Shown: positions 1 to 8,749, counted from the stretch's first letter. The stretch: DNA of 12,447 nt from Pseudomonadota bacterium (GCA_023444765.1 JAEXLY010000073.1:1-12447), one strand, 5' to 3'. Numbers and translations: made by a program. Notes: generated from the letters alone by a model not told the origin.

Positions 1-144
1 CGTCCCTTCAGGGGGAGGGCAGGGCGGCGCGGCGCGGGTCGAACCGTGACGTGTCGCACCGCGTCCGGGACAGGGGCGCACGGCAGGGGCGGGCCTGCCC
101 GCGTGCCACGACGCGGGCCACCGCTCCCGTCCAGTTCAGCGTAT

Positions 145-160
145 CGGGTGATAATCTGCG
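145..160 (+). promoter_or_regulatory. candidate -10 region of lpxC promoter
   Basis: GATAAT at 150-155 is a good -10 hexamer in otherwise GC-rich DNA, 52 bp before the lpxC start, which would give a leader of roughly 45 nt. No convincing -35 lies at the expected 16-18 bp distance. A small CCCCG/CGGGG hairpin at 167-180 would lie in the leader. The rest of positions 1-144 is GC-rich and holds no gene I can support; a GCGGGC/GCCCGC inverted repeat at 89-102 could belong to the end of the upstream gene. Confidence 0.4.
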
Positions 161-207
161 CCGTTGCCCCGCCCCCGGGGTGCCACGGACGTCAACGGGC
201 CGACCAG

Positions 208-1116
208 ATGTCGCAGCAACGCACCATCAAGAACGTGATCCGCGCCACCGGCGTGGGCCTGCACAGCGGCAACAAGGTATTCCTGACGCTGCGTCCGGCC
301 GCACCCGATACCGGCATCGTGTTCCGGCGCGTCGACCTGGATCCGGTGGTGGAGATTCCCGCGTCGGGCGAACTGGTCAGCGAGACCACGCTGTGCACCG
401 GGCTGTCCCGCGAGGGCGCCAAGGTGCAGACCGTCGAGCACCTGATGTCCGCGCTCGCGGGCCTGGGCATCGACAACCTGTACGTGGAACTGTCCGCACC
501 CGAGGTGCCGATCATGGACGGCTCCTCCGGGCCGTTCGTCTTCCTGCTGCAGTCGGCCGGCATCGTCGAGCAGGACGCGCCCAAGCGCTTCATCCGCATC
601 AGGCGTCCGGTCGAAGTGCGCGAGGGCGACAAGATCGCGCGTTTCGAGCCCCACGACGGCTTCCGCCTCGGCTTCACCGTGCAGTTCGACCATCCGGCGA
701 TCCCCCATTCGCAATCGCGCGCCGAGGTGGAGTTTTCCACCGGCAACTACATCCGCGAGGTGAGCCGTGCGCGCACCTTCGGCTTCATGCGGGACCTGGA
801 ATACATGCGCGAGCGCAACCTCGGCCTTGGCGGGTCGATGGACAATGCGATCGTGCTCGACGAGTTCCGCGTGCTGAACGACGACGGCCTGCGCTACGCC
901 AACGAGTTCGTGCGCCACAAGATCCTCGATGCCGTTGGCGACCTCTACCTCGCCGGCCGCCCCATCCTCGGCGCCTTCGAGGGCTACAAGTCGGGCCACG
1001 CGCTCAACAACAAGCTGGTGCGCGCGCTGCTCGCCGACCGGGACGCCTGGGAGGAAGTCACCTTCCCGAAGGCCGCGCCGCCGCCGCTCGTGTACGGCGA
1101 GCTCGCCGCTGCCTGA
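208..1116 (+). CDS. lpxC: UDP-3-O-acyl-N-acetylglucosamine deacetylase
   Basis: A 302-residue protein that removes the acetyl group from UDP-3-O-acyl-GlcNAc, the committed step of lipid A synthesis, in the cytoplasm with zinc. Seen in the sequence: the N-terminal RTIKNVIRATGVGLHSG block (residues 5-21), the EHLMSALAGLGIDN motif with E77 and zinc ligand H78, IMDGSSGPF (102-110), then HKILDAVGD with H237 and D241, and the catalytic-site GHALNNK with H264. All sit one residue before the E. coli numbering, so the enzyme looks complete and active. The ATG at 208 was chosen because it gives the family N-terminus and normal length (about 303-305); the frame stays open upstream to 46, but that stretch is not LpxC-like. 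The Shine-Dalgarno is weak. ftsZ usually precedes lpxC in relatives, probably just left of the window. Confidence 0.98.
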   Translation: MSQQRTIKNVIRATGVGLHSGNKVFLTLRPAAPDTGIVFRRVDLDPVVEIPASGELVSETTLCTGLSREGAKVQTVEHLMSALAGLGIDNLYVELSAPEVPIMDGSSGPFVFLLQSAGIVEQDAPKRFIRIRRPVEVREGDKIARFEPHDGFRLGFTVQFDHPAIPHSQSRAEVEFSTGNYIREVSRARTFGFMRDLEYMRERNLGLGGSMDNAIVLDEFRVLNDDGLRYANEFVRHKILDAVGDLYLAGRPILGAFEGYKSGHALNNKLVRALLADRDAWEEVTFPKAAPPPLVYGELAAA

Positions 1117-1125
1117 CGGCCTGCC

Positions 1126-1142
1126 GCCCGCCGCTGGCGGGC
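1126..1142 (+). terminator. hairpin after lpxC, no U-tract
   Basis: GCCCGCC (1126-1132), loop GCT, GGCGGGC (1136-1142): a perfect 7-bp stem starting 10 bp after the lpxC stop. There is no T-run behind it, so it may end transcription only weakly or protect the 3' end. Confidence 0.4.
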
Positions 1143-1246
1143 AGTCCTGCCTGGCGCCCCGGGGCGCTGTCCGTGCCTGCCGTTCCGGCGAGGCGAACTT
1201 GCGCGGCGCTGCGCTCAGCCGGCGAAATCCGTGTCCGCCATCCCTT

Positions 1247-1298
1247 GGCGCCTTCACAAGGCGCCCTCCTGGCTGAACCACCTCCACGGCGCCTTCAC
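1247..1298. repeat. perfect inverted repeat plus a displaced copy of its arm
   Basis: GGCGCCTT (1247-1254), loop CAC, AAGGCGCC (1258-1265) is an 8-bp perfect hairpin. The 11-mer GGCGCCTTCAC covering the left arm and loop recurs at 1288-1298, 41 bp on. The central AAGGCGCC can pair fully with the first copy; with the second copy it would form a long-loop alternative. Confidence 0.6.
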
Positions 1299-1342
1299 GT
1301 CCGGAGTGCCCATGCCACGGTCGAAAATGCGGATTCGTTACG

Positions 1343-1362
1343 GAAATTTAACGAAATTTAAG
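1343..1362. repeat. 10-bp tandem repeat in an AT-rich island
   Basis: GAAATTTAAC (1343-1352) is followed directly by GAAATTTAAG (1353-1362), nine of ten bases identical, each with an AAATTT palindrome. The 28 bases from 1343 to 1370 have only 7 G/C, in a window that is otherwise very GC-rich. The surrounding AT-rich stretch runs about 1332-1386. It could be a promoter for an unannotated RNA, a protein-binding site or a bendable element; one-helical-turn spacing fits the last two. Confidence 0.75.
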
Positions 1363-1439
1363 CTTTTGTGAAGCGAAGGCTTAACGTCCCGACGGAGGGT
1401 GGCCGCTAGGATGCGTTGTCCGCGTGGGCCGGCCTGGAT

Positions 1440-1475
1440 GCCGGGCAACCGTCCTGCGGACGCCGGAGTCCCGGC
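1440..1475 (-). terminator. nested hairpin at the 3' end of dciA
   Basis: An outer stem GCCGGG (1440-1445) / CCCGGC (1470-1475) encloses an inner stem CGTCC (1450-1454) / GGACG (1458-1462) with a 3-nt loop. It begins directly after the dciA stop on the minus strand. No U-tract follows, so the terminator role is inferred from position. Confidence 0.4.
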
Positions 1476-1964
1476 TCAGCGACCGGTTTCAGGGTCTGTC
1501 GGAGCGGGATCGGCCAGGGTCTCCAGCGCGGCGCGGAATGCTTCCTGCGCGGCAGGGCCCGGGCCGGCGGAACGGGATGCGGCCTGGGGGGGAGGCTGCG
1601 GAGCAGGCCGGATCGGTTGCGAGGTCGCCCGGATGGCGACTTCCCGGACATCCAGCCCGACGGACCGGGCGGCGTCGAGAAGTTCGTCGGAGGCCAGGCG
1701 CAGCCTGGCGTGCCAGACGGGGGAATCGGCGAGGAACACCAGCCTGCCGTCGACGACGTTGGCCAGCCGCACATGCGCGGCCAGCCCCGGCGGCAGGAGG
1801 GGACGCAGTTGGCGGTCCAGCGCGTCGAGCCCGAGTGCATGGCGCACGGGGTCGCGGGCCGTACCGGACAGCAGTGCATCGAGCGCCGTCTGCATGGTCG
1901 CGGAGCGATCCGCAGCGGGCGGCACCTTTGGCGAACTGGACCGCCGCGATCGGAACTCAGACAT
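1476..1964 (-). CDS. dciA: DciA-type replicative helicase loader (DUF721)
   Basis: A 162-residue protein. Residues about 45-115 fit the DUF721 (DciA) fold: a short helix, then LLPPGLAAHVRLANVVDGRLVFLADSP-like strands (seen around 56-82) and a helix with VWHARLRLASDELL (83-96). The N-terminus is short and basic (residues 1-20); residues 117-137 are Pro/Ala-rich and probably disordered, ending in a small amphipathic helix (138-152). DciA is known as the ancestral loader of DnaB helicase in bacteria without DnaC/DnaI-type loaders. A gene of this family between lpxC and secA is typical of many gammaproteobacteria. The start at 1964 gives the basic N-terminus; M24 (start near 1895) is an alternative. 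The symbol rests on family recognition, not alignment. Confidence 0.85.
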   Translation of the reverse strand: MSEFRSRRSSSPKVPPAADRSATMQTALDALLSGTARDPVRHALGLDALDRQLRPLLPPGLAAHVRLANVVDGRLVFLADSPVWHARLRLASDELLDAARSVGLDVREVAIRATSQPIRPAPQPPPQAASRSAGPGPAAQEAFRAALETLADPAPTDPETGR

Positions 1965-1969
1965 ACGCT

Positions 1970-2881
1970 ATGACTTTACACACAATCTCCGTGCAGGCGC
2001 TGTCGACGCTCAGGAACCTGGGCGAGCGTGCGCGCAAGCGACTGCAGGATCGGCCGCTGGCCGCGGCCCTGGTGCTGCTCGGGACCGGCGTGATCCTCGG
2101 TGGCGGGCTCAACGCCTCGGGCATGGCGCAGCTGCAGCGCCAGGTGGCCGCGCAGGATCAGACGCTGGTCGACACCCGCCGCGAGGCGCAACGTGAACTC
2201 AACGCGCTGGCCGCACGGCTCGGCGAACTGCAGGCGCAGGCCAACCGGCTCAACGCGCTCGGCGACCGCCTGACCCGCATCGCCAAGCTCGGCGATGGCG
2301 AGTTCGACTTCGAGCGGCCGGTGGGCGTCGGTGGCGCCGAGCCCAGCCAGGACATGCCGGCACGCCAGCTGGTCGGTGGCCTGGACGAAGTGGGTGCGCA
2401 GTTCGGCAGCGCCGGCCGGCAGCTGTCCGTGCTCGAGGCGCTGCTGTTCGACCAGGAACTGGAGCGCAACGCGGTGCCGTCGCGCTCGCCGGTCGCCAGC
2501 AGCTACATCACCTCCGGTTACGGTGGTCGCGCCGATCCGTTCGGAGGCGGCAGCCAGTTCCACAAGGGGATCGACTTCGATGCCAGGACCGGCGATCCGG
2601 TGATGACCGTGGCCGACGGCGTGGTCAGCTTCTCCGGCGTGCGCAGCGGCTACGGCAACGTGGTCGAAGTGGACCACGGCAACGGCTTCGTCACCCGCTA
2701 CGCGCACAACTCGCGCAACACGGTGAAGGTGGGTGACTTGGTCCGCGTGGGGCAGGAGATCGCCAAGGCCGGTTCCACCGGTCGCTCCACCGGCGCGCAT
2801 GTGCATTTCGAGGTCTGGGAGAACGGCCGCGTGCACAACCCGCGCAAGTTCCTGGGCGAGGTGGGCGCCAGGCGCGGCTGA
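1970..2881 (+). CDS. membrane-anchored M23 (LytM) metallo-endopeptidase
   Basis: A 303-residue peptidoglycan hydrolase. Residues 1-28 are cytoplasmic and basic, 30-47 form one membrane segment (LAAALVLLGTGVILGGGL), 52-106 are a heptad-like Ala/Gln/Leu/Arg coiled coil, and about 174-294 are the M23 domain. The zinc set is intact: HKGID gives H198 and D202, GAHVHFEV gives H277 and H279, and YAHNS gives H246. It is therefore probably an active cross-link endopeptidase facing the periplasm, not a degenerate activator like EnvC or NlpD. The natural substrate is inferred. Its ATG lies 5 bp from the divergent dciA ATG, so its promoter must lie inside dciA or its start is further in. No good Shine-Dalgarno is visible. 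Its position next to secA is a conserved arrangement in xanthomonads and pseudomonads as I recall it. Confidence 0.93.
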   Translation: MTLHTISVQALSTLRNLGERARKRLQDRPLAAALVLLGTGVILGGGLNASGMAQLQRQVAAQDQTLVDTRREAQRELNALAARLGELQAQANRLNALGDRLTRIAKLGDGEFDFERPVGVGGAEPSQDMPARQLVGGLDEVGAQFGSAGRQLSVLEALLFDQELERNAVPSRSPVASSYITSGYGGRADPFGGGSQFHKGIDFDARTGDPVMTVADGVVSFSGVRSGYGNVVEVDHGNGFVTRYAHNSRNTVKVGDLVRVGQEIAKAGSTGRSTGAHVHFEVWENGRVHNPRKFLGEVGARRG

Positions 2882-3136
2882 GGGCTTCGCCCGTCCGCGT
2901 CCGGGCCGAGCCGACTGCCTTGCGCGGGACGCGCTGTTCCCGGAAGGGAGGCAGCGCCGGCACCCGGCTGGGGCCCGGCAAGCCGCTCCAGGCGCCGTGC
3001 TCGAGCCAGCACCAGGGGGCGTCGAGCGTCCACGACGGATAGTTCATCCGTGTCGCGCGGGGCGACGCGTTCGGCATCGCGGGGCGCATGGGGGACGTCT
3101 GGCGCCCCTTGCAAACGCGCCGGCCCGCCACCACGG

Positions 3137-3142
3137 TACAAT
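3137..3142 (+). promoter_or_regulatory. candidate -10 box in the secA leader
   Basis: TACAAT at 3137-3142 is a strong -10 match. A TTGCAA at 3109-3114 is -35-like, but the 22-bp spacer is too long for a standard promoter. Transcription from here would start near 3149 and meet the terminator hairpin at once. Confidence 0.35.
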
Positions 3143-3156
3143 GCGCGTTGCCATCG

Positions 3157-3181
3157 AAAAGGGCGCCACTGCGCCCTTTTT
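3157..3181 (+). terminator. intrinsic terminator 60 bp before secA
   Basis: AAAAGGGCGC (3157-3166), loop CACT, GCGCCCTTTT (3171-3180) plus T3181: a perfect 10-bp stem with a five-T run, the only textbook rho-independent terminator in the window. It could end the peptidase transcript (276 bp after its stop) or act as an attenuator in the secA leader. It is near-symmetric, so it would also work leftwards. Confidence 0.85.
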
Positions 3182-3240
3182 CATTGCCGGCGCGCCCATC
3201 CGGCGCAGCAGCCGGCCCCGCCACAGCTTCCGGTAAACCC

Positions 3241-5970
<2,730 letters not shown>

Positions 5971-5984
5971 CGGCTGCGCACGGG

Positions 5985-6021
5985 ACAGTGCGGGCGCTCC
6001 GGTCGGCCGGAGCGCGACTGT
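5985..6021 (+). terminator. strong hairpin after secA
   Basis: GCGCTCCGG (5994-6002), tetraloop TCGG, CCGGAGCGC (6007-6015) is a perfect 9-bp stem, flanked by a second pairing ACAGT (5985-5989) / ACTGT (6017-6021) with an internal bulge. It starts 15 bp after the secA stop. It has no U-tract. Confidence 0.55.
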
Positions 6022-6134
6022 GCCGGAGCCGGCGCCGCGCGATCGCGCCGGACCGACACCCGCGGACGTGGCCAGGAATCGCGCGCGCAGCCCCGGGGCG
6101 CCGTATCGGGGCCGCTGCGGTATCGACCACGACG

Positions 6135-6165
6135 GGCGCTTCCGGGGCGGGTCTGCCCGGGCGCC
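6135..6165. terminator. bulged hairpin between secA and the nuclease gene
   Basis: GGCGC (6135-6139), a TT bulge, CCGGG (6142-6146), a 9-nt loop, then CCCGG GCGCC (6156-6165): ten base pairs in all. It lies 100 bp past the nuclease stop on the minus strand and could end that transcript; no T-run follows on either strand. The rest of the 294-bp gap (5971-6264) shows no gene. Confidence 0.3.
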
Positions 6166-6264
6166 AGCCGCCCATGGAGGGACGCGTCTCCCGCCTCCAC
6201 CGCACTGGTCCGGCGATCTTCCGCAGACGGGGTCCTGCCGTCGCGGCGGTGTCGCCGCGCGCCC

Positions 6265-7092
6265 TCAGCGCGGGTCGACGGGGCCGGTTGGCGGCAGGAC
6301 CTCGTTGAGCAGGCGCGCGAGTCTTGCGCCGGCCAACTGGACCTGGCGTTCGGCCGTGGGGCGGTGCGCCTCCAGGTAGGCCGGGTCGAGCTTTGCCTTG
6401 GGCGGATACACGCCCGGCTTGGTCACGATCCGGCAGGACTGCTCGACCCAGACGGCGGGGGCGGAGGGCGTGTAGGGGCCCGTGTCGGATTCCGGCTGCC
6501 TTGGCGCCTGCCGCAGCCGGTCGGCGTAGGCGGCCCCGTCCAGTCCCGCCGATGCGAGCAGGTCGCCGTCCCACAGCGCGTGCAGGTTGCTGCCCTTGCC
6601 GTGCACGCGCACCTGCACGCGGTTGCCACCGCGATCGTGAAGGTAGCCGGCGTGCATCGGCTGGTGGGCGTCGCCGACGAAGTGGATGACGAATTTCAGC
6701 GCCTGCAGGCGCTCGTCGTCGGGCAGGTCGCGATCGCCGAGGATCCGGGCCTGGTCGCGGATCGCGGCGACCACGCATCCCTCGTCCGGACAGTGGCGCG
6801 CGGCATCGTACGCGCAGCCATCCTGGGCCATGTTGACGAAGTGCCAGCTGCCGGAGCGTCGCCCGAGGTCCGAACCGGTGCCGCGCAGGTCGTCGGCCCA
6901 GCTGGCGACCTCGGCCATGGATGCCGCGCCTTCCAGCGCCAGCAGGCGCTGGACTTCCGCCCGCGCCGCCGGATCGAGTCCGGGTTCGGCCAGGTCGGCC
7001 ACCAGCCGGTGGCCATAGGCGTTCCAGGCATGGGCGGCGCCGGAGCAGGCGGACAGGCACAGCAGGAGCAGGAAGGCTGGGGAGGGACGCAT
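6265..7092 (-). CDS. secreted S1/P1-type zinc nuclease
   Basis: A 275-residue precursor of the S1/P1 nuclease family, which cleaves single-stranded DNA/RNA and 3'-nucleotides with three zinc ions. All nine family ligands are present: W23 (mature residue 1) and H28 in WNAYGH, D67 in SWADD, H84 in WHFVN, H137 and D141 in HFVGDAHQPMH, H147, H171 and D175 in NLHALWD. Their spacing closely follows P1 nuclease. Residues 1-22 are a signal peptide whose AHA/W23 site would release the needed N-terminal Trp; an overlapping lipobox LSAC (13-16) is also present. Cysteines at 93, 101 and 106 (CAYDAARHCPDEGC) suggest disulfides. The start at 7092 gives this signal peptide. Likely periplasmic or extracellular, used to scavenge nucleic acids. 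Divergent from rlmH. Confidence 0.94.
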   Translation of the reverse strand: MRPSPAFLLLLCLSACSGAAHAWNAYGHRLVADLAEPGLDPAARAEVQRLLALEGAASMAEVASWADDLRGTGSDLGRRSGSWHFVNMAQDGCAYDAARHCPDEGCVVAAIRDQARILGDRDLPDDERLQALKFVIHFVGDAHQPMHAGYLHDRGGNRVQVRVHGKGSNLHALWDGDLLASAGLDGAAYADRLRQAPRQPESDTGPYTPSAPAVWVEQSCRIVTKPGVYPPKAKLDPAYLEAHRPTAERQVQLAGARLARLLNEVLPPTGPVDPR

Positions 7093-7257
7093 GCCGGGGA
7101 CTCTACCGCAGCCCTGGCGCCGCACGGCGCCCGCGCGCGCCGATTGGCGATCGCGGGCACGCCGCGCGCTGGCAGACGGGCTCGTCACGCGCGACTGCCC
7201 GGGACCCGCGCCTGTCGGCGATGGGATACTGGTGCAATGTGCAGCCACGCCGACATC

Positions 7258-7279
7258 CGGAGCGGCGCCGGAGCGGCGC
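7258..7279 (+). repeat. perfect 11-bp tandem repeat carrying the rlmH ribosome site
   Basis: CGGAGCGGCGC occurs twice head to tail (7258-7268, 7269-7279), ending one base before the rlmH ATG. Each copy has a GGAG core; the second is 7 nt from the start, normal for a Shine-Dalgarno. The first would be too far. A GATACT at 7225-7230 is a possible -10 for rlmH, without a clear -35. Confidence 0.8.
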
Positions 7280-7280
7280 G

Positions 7281-7751
7281 ATGAAGGCACGCGTGATCGC
7301 CGTCGGCGAGCGCGCGCCCGGCTGGGTGGCGGAGGGTTTCGCCGAATACCGCAAGCGGCTTTCGCACTGGTTGCCGCTGGAGCTGGTGGAGGTCGAGCCT
7401 GGCCTGCGCGGAAAAGGCCGCGACGCGGTGCGGGCGATGCACGACGAAGGTGCCCGCGTGCTGGCAGCGGTCCCGCGCAACACGCTGGTGGTCGCCCTGG
7501 ACGGGCGCGGACGCACCTGGTCTTCGGAACAGCTCGCGCAGCGGCTGGAACACTGGCGTGGGCAGGGCCGCGACCTGGCCTTCCTCATCGGCGGCCCGGA
7601 AGGCCATGCGCCCGACGTGCTGCAACGCGCGGGCGAGTCCTGGTCGCTCGGCCCACTGACCCTGCCGCACATGCTGGTGCGGCTGGTGCTGGCCGAGCAG
7701 TTGTACCGGGCCGCCGCGATGCTCGCCAACCATCCCTACCACCGGGCCTGA
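7281..7751 (+). CDS. rlmH: 23S rRNA (pseudouridine1915-N3)-methyltransferase
   Basis: A 156-residue SPOUT-class methyltransferase (E. coli RlmH has 155) that methylates pseudouridine 1915 in helix 69 of 23S rRNA in assembled 70S ribosomes, using SAM. The trefoil-knot SAM pocket is seen in FLIGGPEGH (101-109), LGPLTLPHMLVRLVLAEQLYRA (from 123) and the conserved C-terminal NHPYHR (150-155). The ATG at 7281 has a GGAG 7 nt upstream, inside an 11-bp tandem repeat. rlmH usually follows rsfS (rsfS-rlmH, often with nadD); here the upstream neighbour is a divergent nuclease gene, so it appears to be uncoupled and to need its own promoter within 188 bp. Confidence 0.97.
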   Translation: MKARVIAVGERAPGWVAEGFAEYRKRLSHWLPLELVEVEPGLRGKGRDAVRAMHDEGARVLAAVPRNTLVVALDGRGRTWSSEQLAQRLEHWRGQGRDLAFLIGGPEGHAPDVLQRAGESWSLGPLTLPHMLVRLVLAEQLYRAAAMLANHPYHRA

Positions 7752-7807
7752 AGCCAGCGGGCGGCCGGCGCGTGCCTTGTCGGCGCTGACCTGCGCGCAG
7801 CTGCGTT

Positions 7808-8440
7808 TCAACCCAGGCGCGTGCCGAAGATCCGGTCGCCGGCATCGCCCAGGCCGGGCAGGATGTAGCCCTTGTCGTTGAGCCGCTCGTCGATCGATGC
7901 GGTATACACCGCCACGTCCGGATGAGCCGCCTCGAGCGCGCGCAGACCCTCGGGCGCCGCCACCAGGAAGATGCCCTTGATGCGCCTTGCGCCGGCACGC
8001 TTGAGCATGTCGATCGTGGCGATGAGCGTGCCGCCGGTCGCCAGCATCGGATCGAGGATCAGCGCGTCGCGCTCGTCCAGCCGGCCGGTCAGCCGCTCGA
8101 AGTAGGGCACTGGCTGCAGGGTTTCCTCGTCGCGCTGCAGGCCGACCACGCTGACCTTCGCCGCCGGGATCAGCGCCAGCACGCCGGGCAGCATGCCAAG
8201 GCCCGCCCGCAGGATCGGCACTAGGGTGACCTTGGCGCCCGCGATGCGCCGCACCGCCACCGCGCCCGCCCAGCCCGGCATGGTCGCCGGTTCGGTCTCC
8301 AGGTCGGCCGTGGCCTCGTAGGCGAGCAGGGTCCCCAGTTCGGTGACCAGTTCGCGGAAGCCCTTGGTGCTCAGCGAGGCATCGCGCAGCAGGCCGATCT
8401 TGTGCTGGACGAGCGGGTGGCGGACTTCGATGGTCTTCAT
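7808..8440 (-). CDS. upp: uracil phosphoribosyltransferase
   Basis: A 210-residue enzyme making UMP and pyrophosphate from uracil and PRPP, for pyrimidine salvage (E. coli 208 residues). Seen: HPLVQHKIGLLRD (8-20), VPILRAGLGM (74-83), the PRPP-binding loop LILDPMLATGGTL (127-139) and the uracil-site tail GYILPGLGDAGDRIFGT (191-207). The ATG at 8440 gives the canonical MKTIEVRHPLVQHK N-terminus. No Shine-Dalgarno is visible; instead the last bases before the ATG can pair with a sequence about 65 nt upstream. GACTAT (minus strand, near 8474-8469) is a weak -10 candidate. It converges with rlmH over 56 bp, in which I see no convincing terminator. Confidence 0.98.
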   Translation of the reverse strand: MKTIEVRHPLVQHKIGLLRDASLSTKGFRELVTELGTLLAYEATADLETEPATMPGWAGAVAVRRIAGAKVTLVPILRAGLGMLPGVLALIPAAKVSVVGLQRDEETLQPVPYFERLTGRLDERDALILDPMLATGGTLIATIDMLKRAGARRIKGIFLVAAPEGLRALEAAHPDVAVYTASIDERLNDKGYILPGLGDAGDRIFGTRLG

Positions 8441-8515
8441 GAGCGTGTGGTCGCGGGGGGCGAGCGGATAGTCTGCACCAGCCGCCGTTCGACGCGCCGG
8501 GAACGGACCACGCTC
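8441..8515 (-). promoter_or_regulatory. long-range pairing in the upp leader at the start codon
   Basis: Read on the minus strand, GAGCGTGGTC (8515-8506) can pair with GACCACACGCTC (8452-8441): ten base pairs with a 2-nt bulge. The second arm ends directly at the upp ATG. If the transcript starts upstream of 8515 the start codon region would be held in a stem. A CGTTC/GAACG pair (8486-8490 and 8501-8505) lies inside the loop. Confidence 0.4.
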
Positions 8516-8707
8516 CCATCGGGCTTGCGCCGCCTGGCGCGCGGGACTTGCGCCGGGCAACGGCATTGCGCGCCGGTGATGTGCCGGCACAGCGACGTGG
8601 ACGCGACCCCGCGATGCGCTTCGCCGATCCGGGAGCAGGGCGCCGGCAGCGGTTCCGGGCGTCGCCCGACGGACTGCCCGCCACCGGTTCCGCCGCAGGA
8701 GACGACG

Positions 8708-8727
8708 GGGCCGGATGGACCCGGCCC
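8708..8727 (-). terminator. hairpin after the receptor gene
   Basis: GGGCCGG (8708-8714), loop ATGGAC, CCGGCCC (8721-8727): a 7-bp stem starting 22 bp past the receptor stop on the minus strand, without a U-tract. Confidence 0.4.
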
Positions 8728-8749
8728 TTGGATACGCCCGCCGATCGCC

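Larger units (their letters stand above)
1117..1475. other. convergent intergenic region lpxC/dciA, no gene
   Basis: A 359-bp gap between two gene 3' ends. I see no coding frame with recognisable content. It holds, in order, a hairpin after lpxC (1126-1142), a perfect inverted repeat (1247-1265) whose left arm is repeated at 1288-1298, an AT-rich island with a 10-bp tandem repeat (about 1332-1386), and a nested hairpin abutting the dciA stop (1440-1475). It is long and structured for a gap between convergent genes. Confidence 0.7.
2882..3240. other. intergenic region upstream of secA
   Basis: A 359-bp gap. It contains two inverted repeats, ACGGAT/ATCCGT (3035-3040 and 3046-3051) and GGGGCGC/GCGCCCC (3081-3087 and 3102-3108), a TACAAT box (3137-3142), a canonical terminator hairpin (3157-3181), and a 31-codon open frame at 3141-3236. 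The secA reading frame is open back to 3088 but the extension is Ala/Arg/Pro-rich and not SecA-like. Confidence 0.7.
8441..8749. other. intergenic region upp/receptor, no gene
   Basis: A 309-bp gap between two leftward genes. It holds the upp leader with a long-range inverted repeat (8441-8452 and 8505-8515) and the hairpin behind the receptor gene (8708-8727). The middle part (about 8520-8700) is GC-rich with no coding content I can support. Confidence 0.6.

Noticed and set aside
46..207. N-terminal extension of lpxC
   Set aside because: Not LpxC-like; the family N-terminus begins at the ATG at 208 and a good -10 box lies within the extension.
1424..1969. Long plus-strand frame running into the M23 peptidase
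   Set aside because: Antisense to dciA, whose DUF721 pattern is recognisable; the translation is Arg/Gly-rich without motifs.
3141..3236. A SecM homologue upstream of secA
   Set aside because: The small frame lacks a signal peptide and the known SecM arrest sequence; only position is similar.
3088..3240. N-terminal extension of secA
   Set aside because: Contains the terminator hairpin and an Ala/Arg/Pro-rich translation; canonical SecA begins at 3241.
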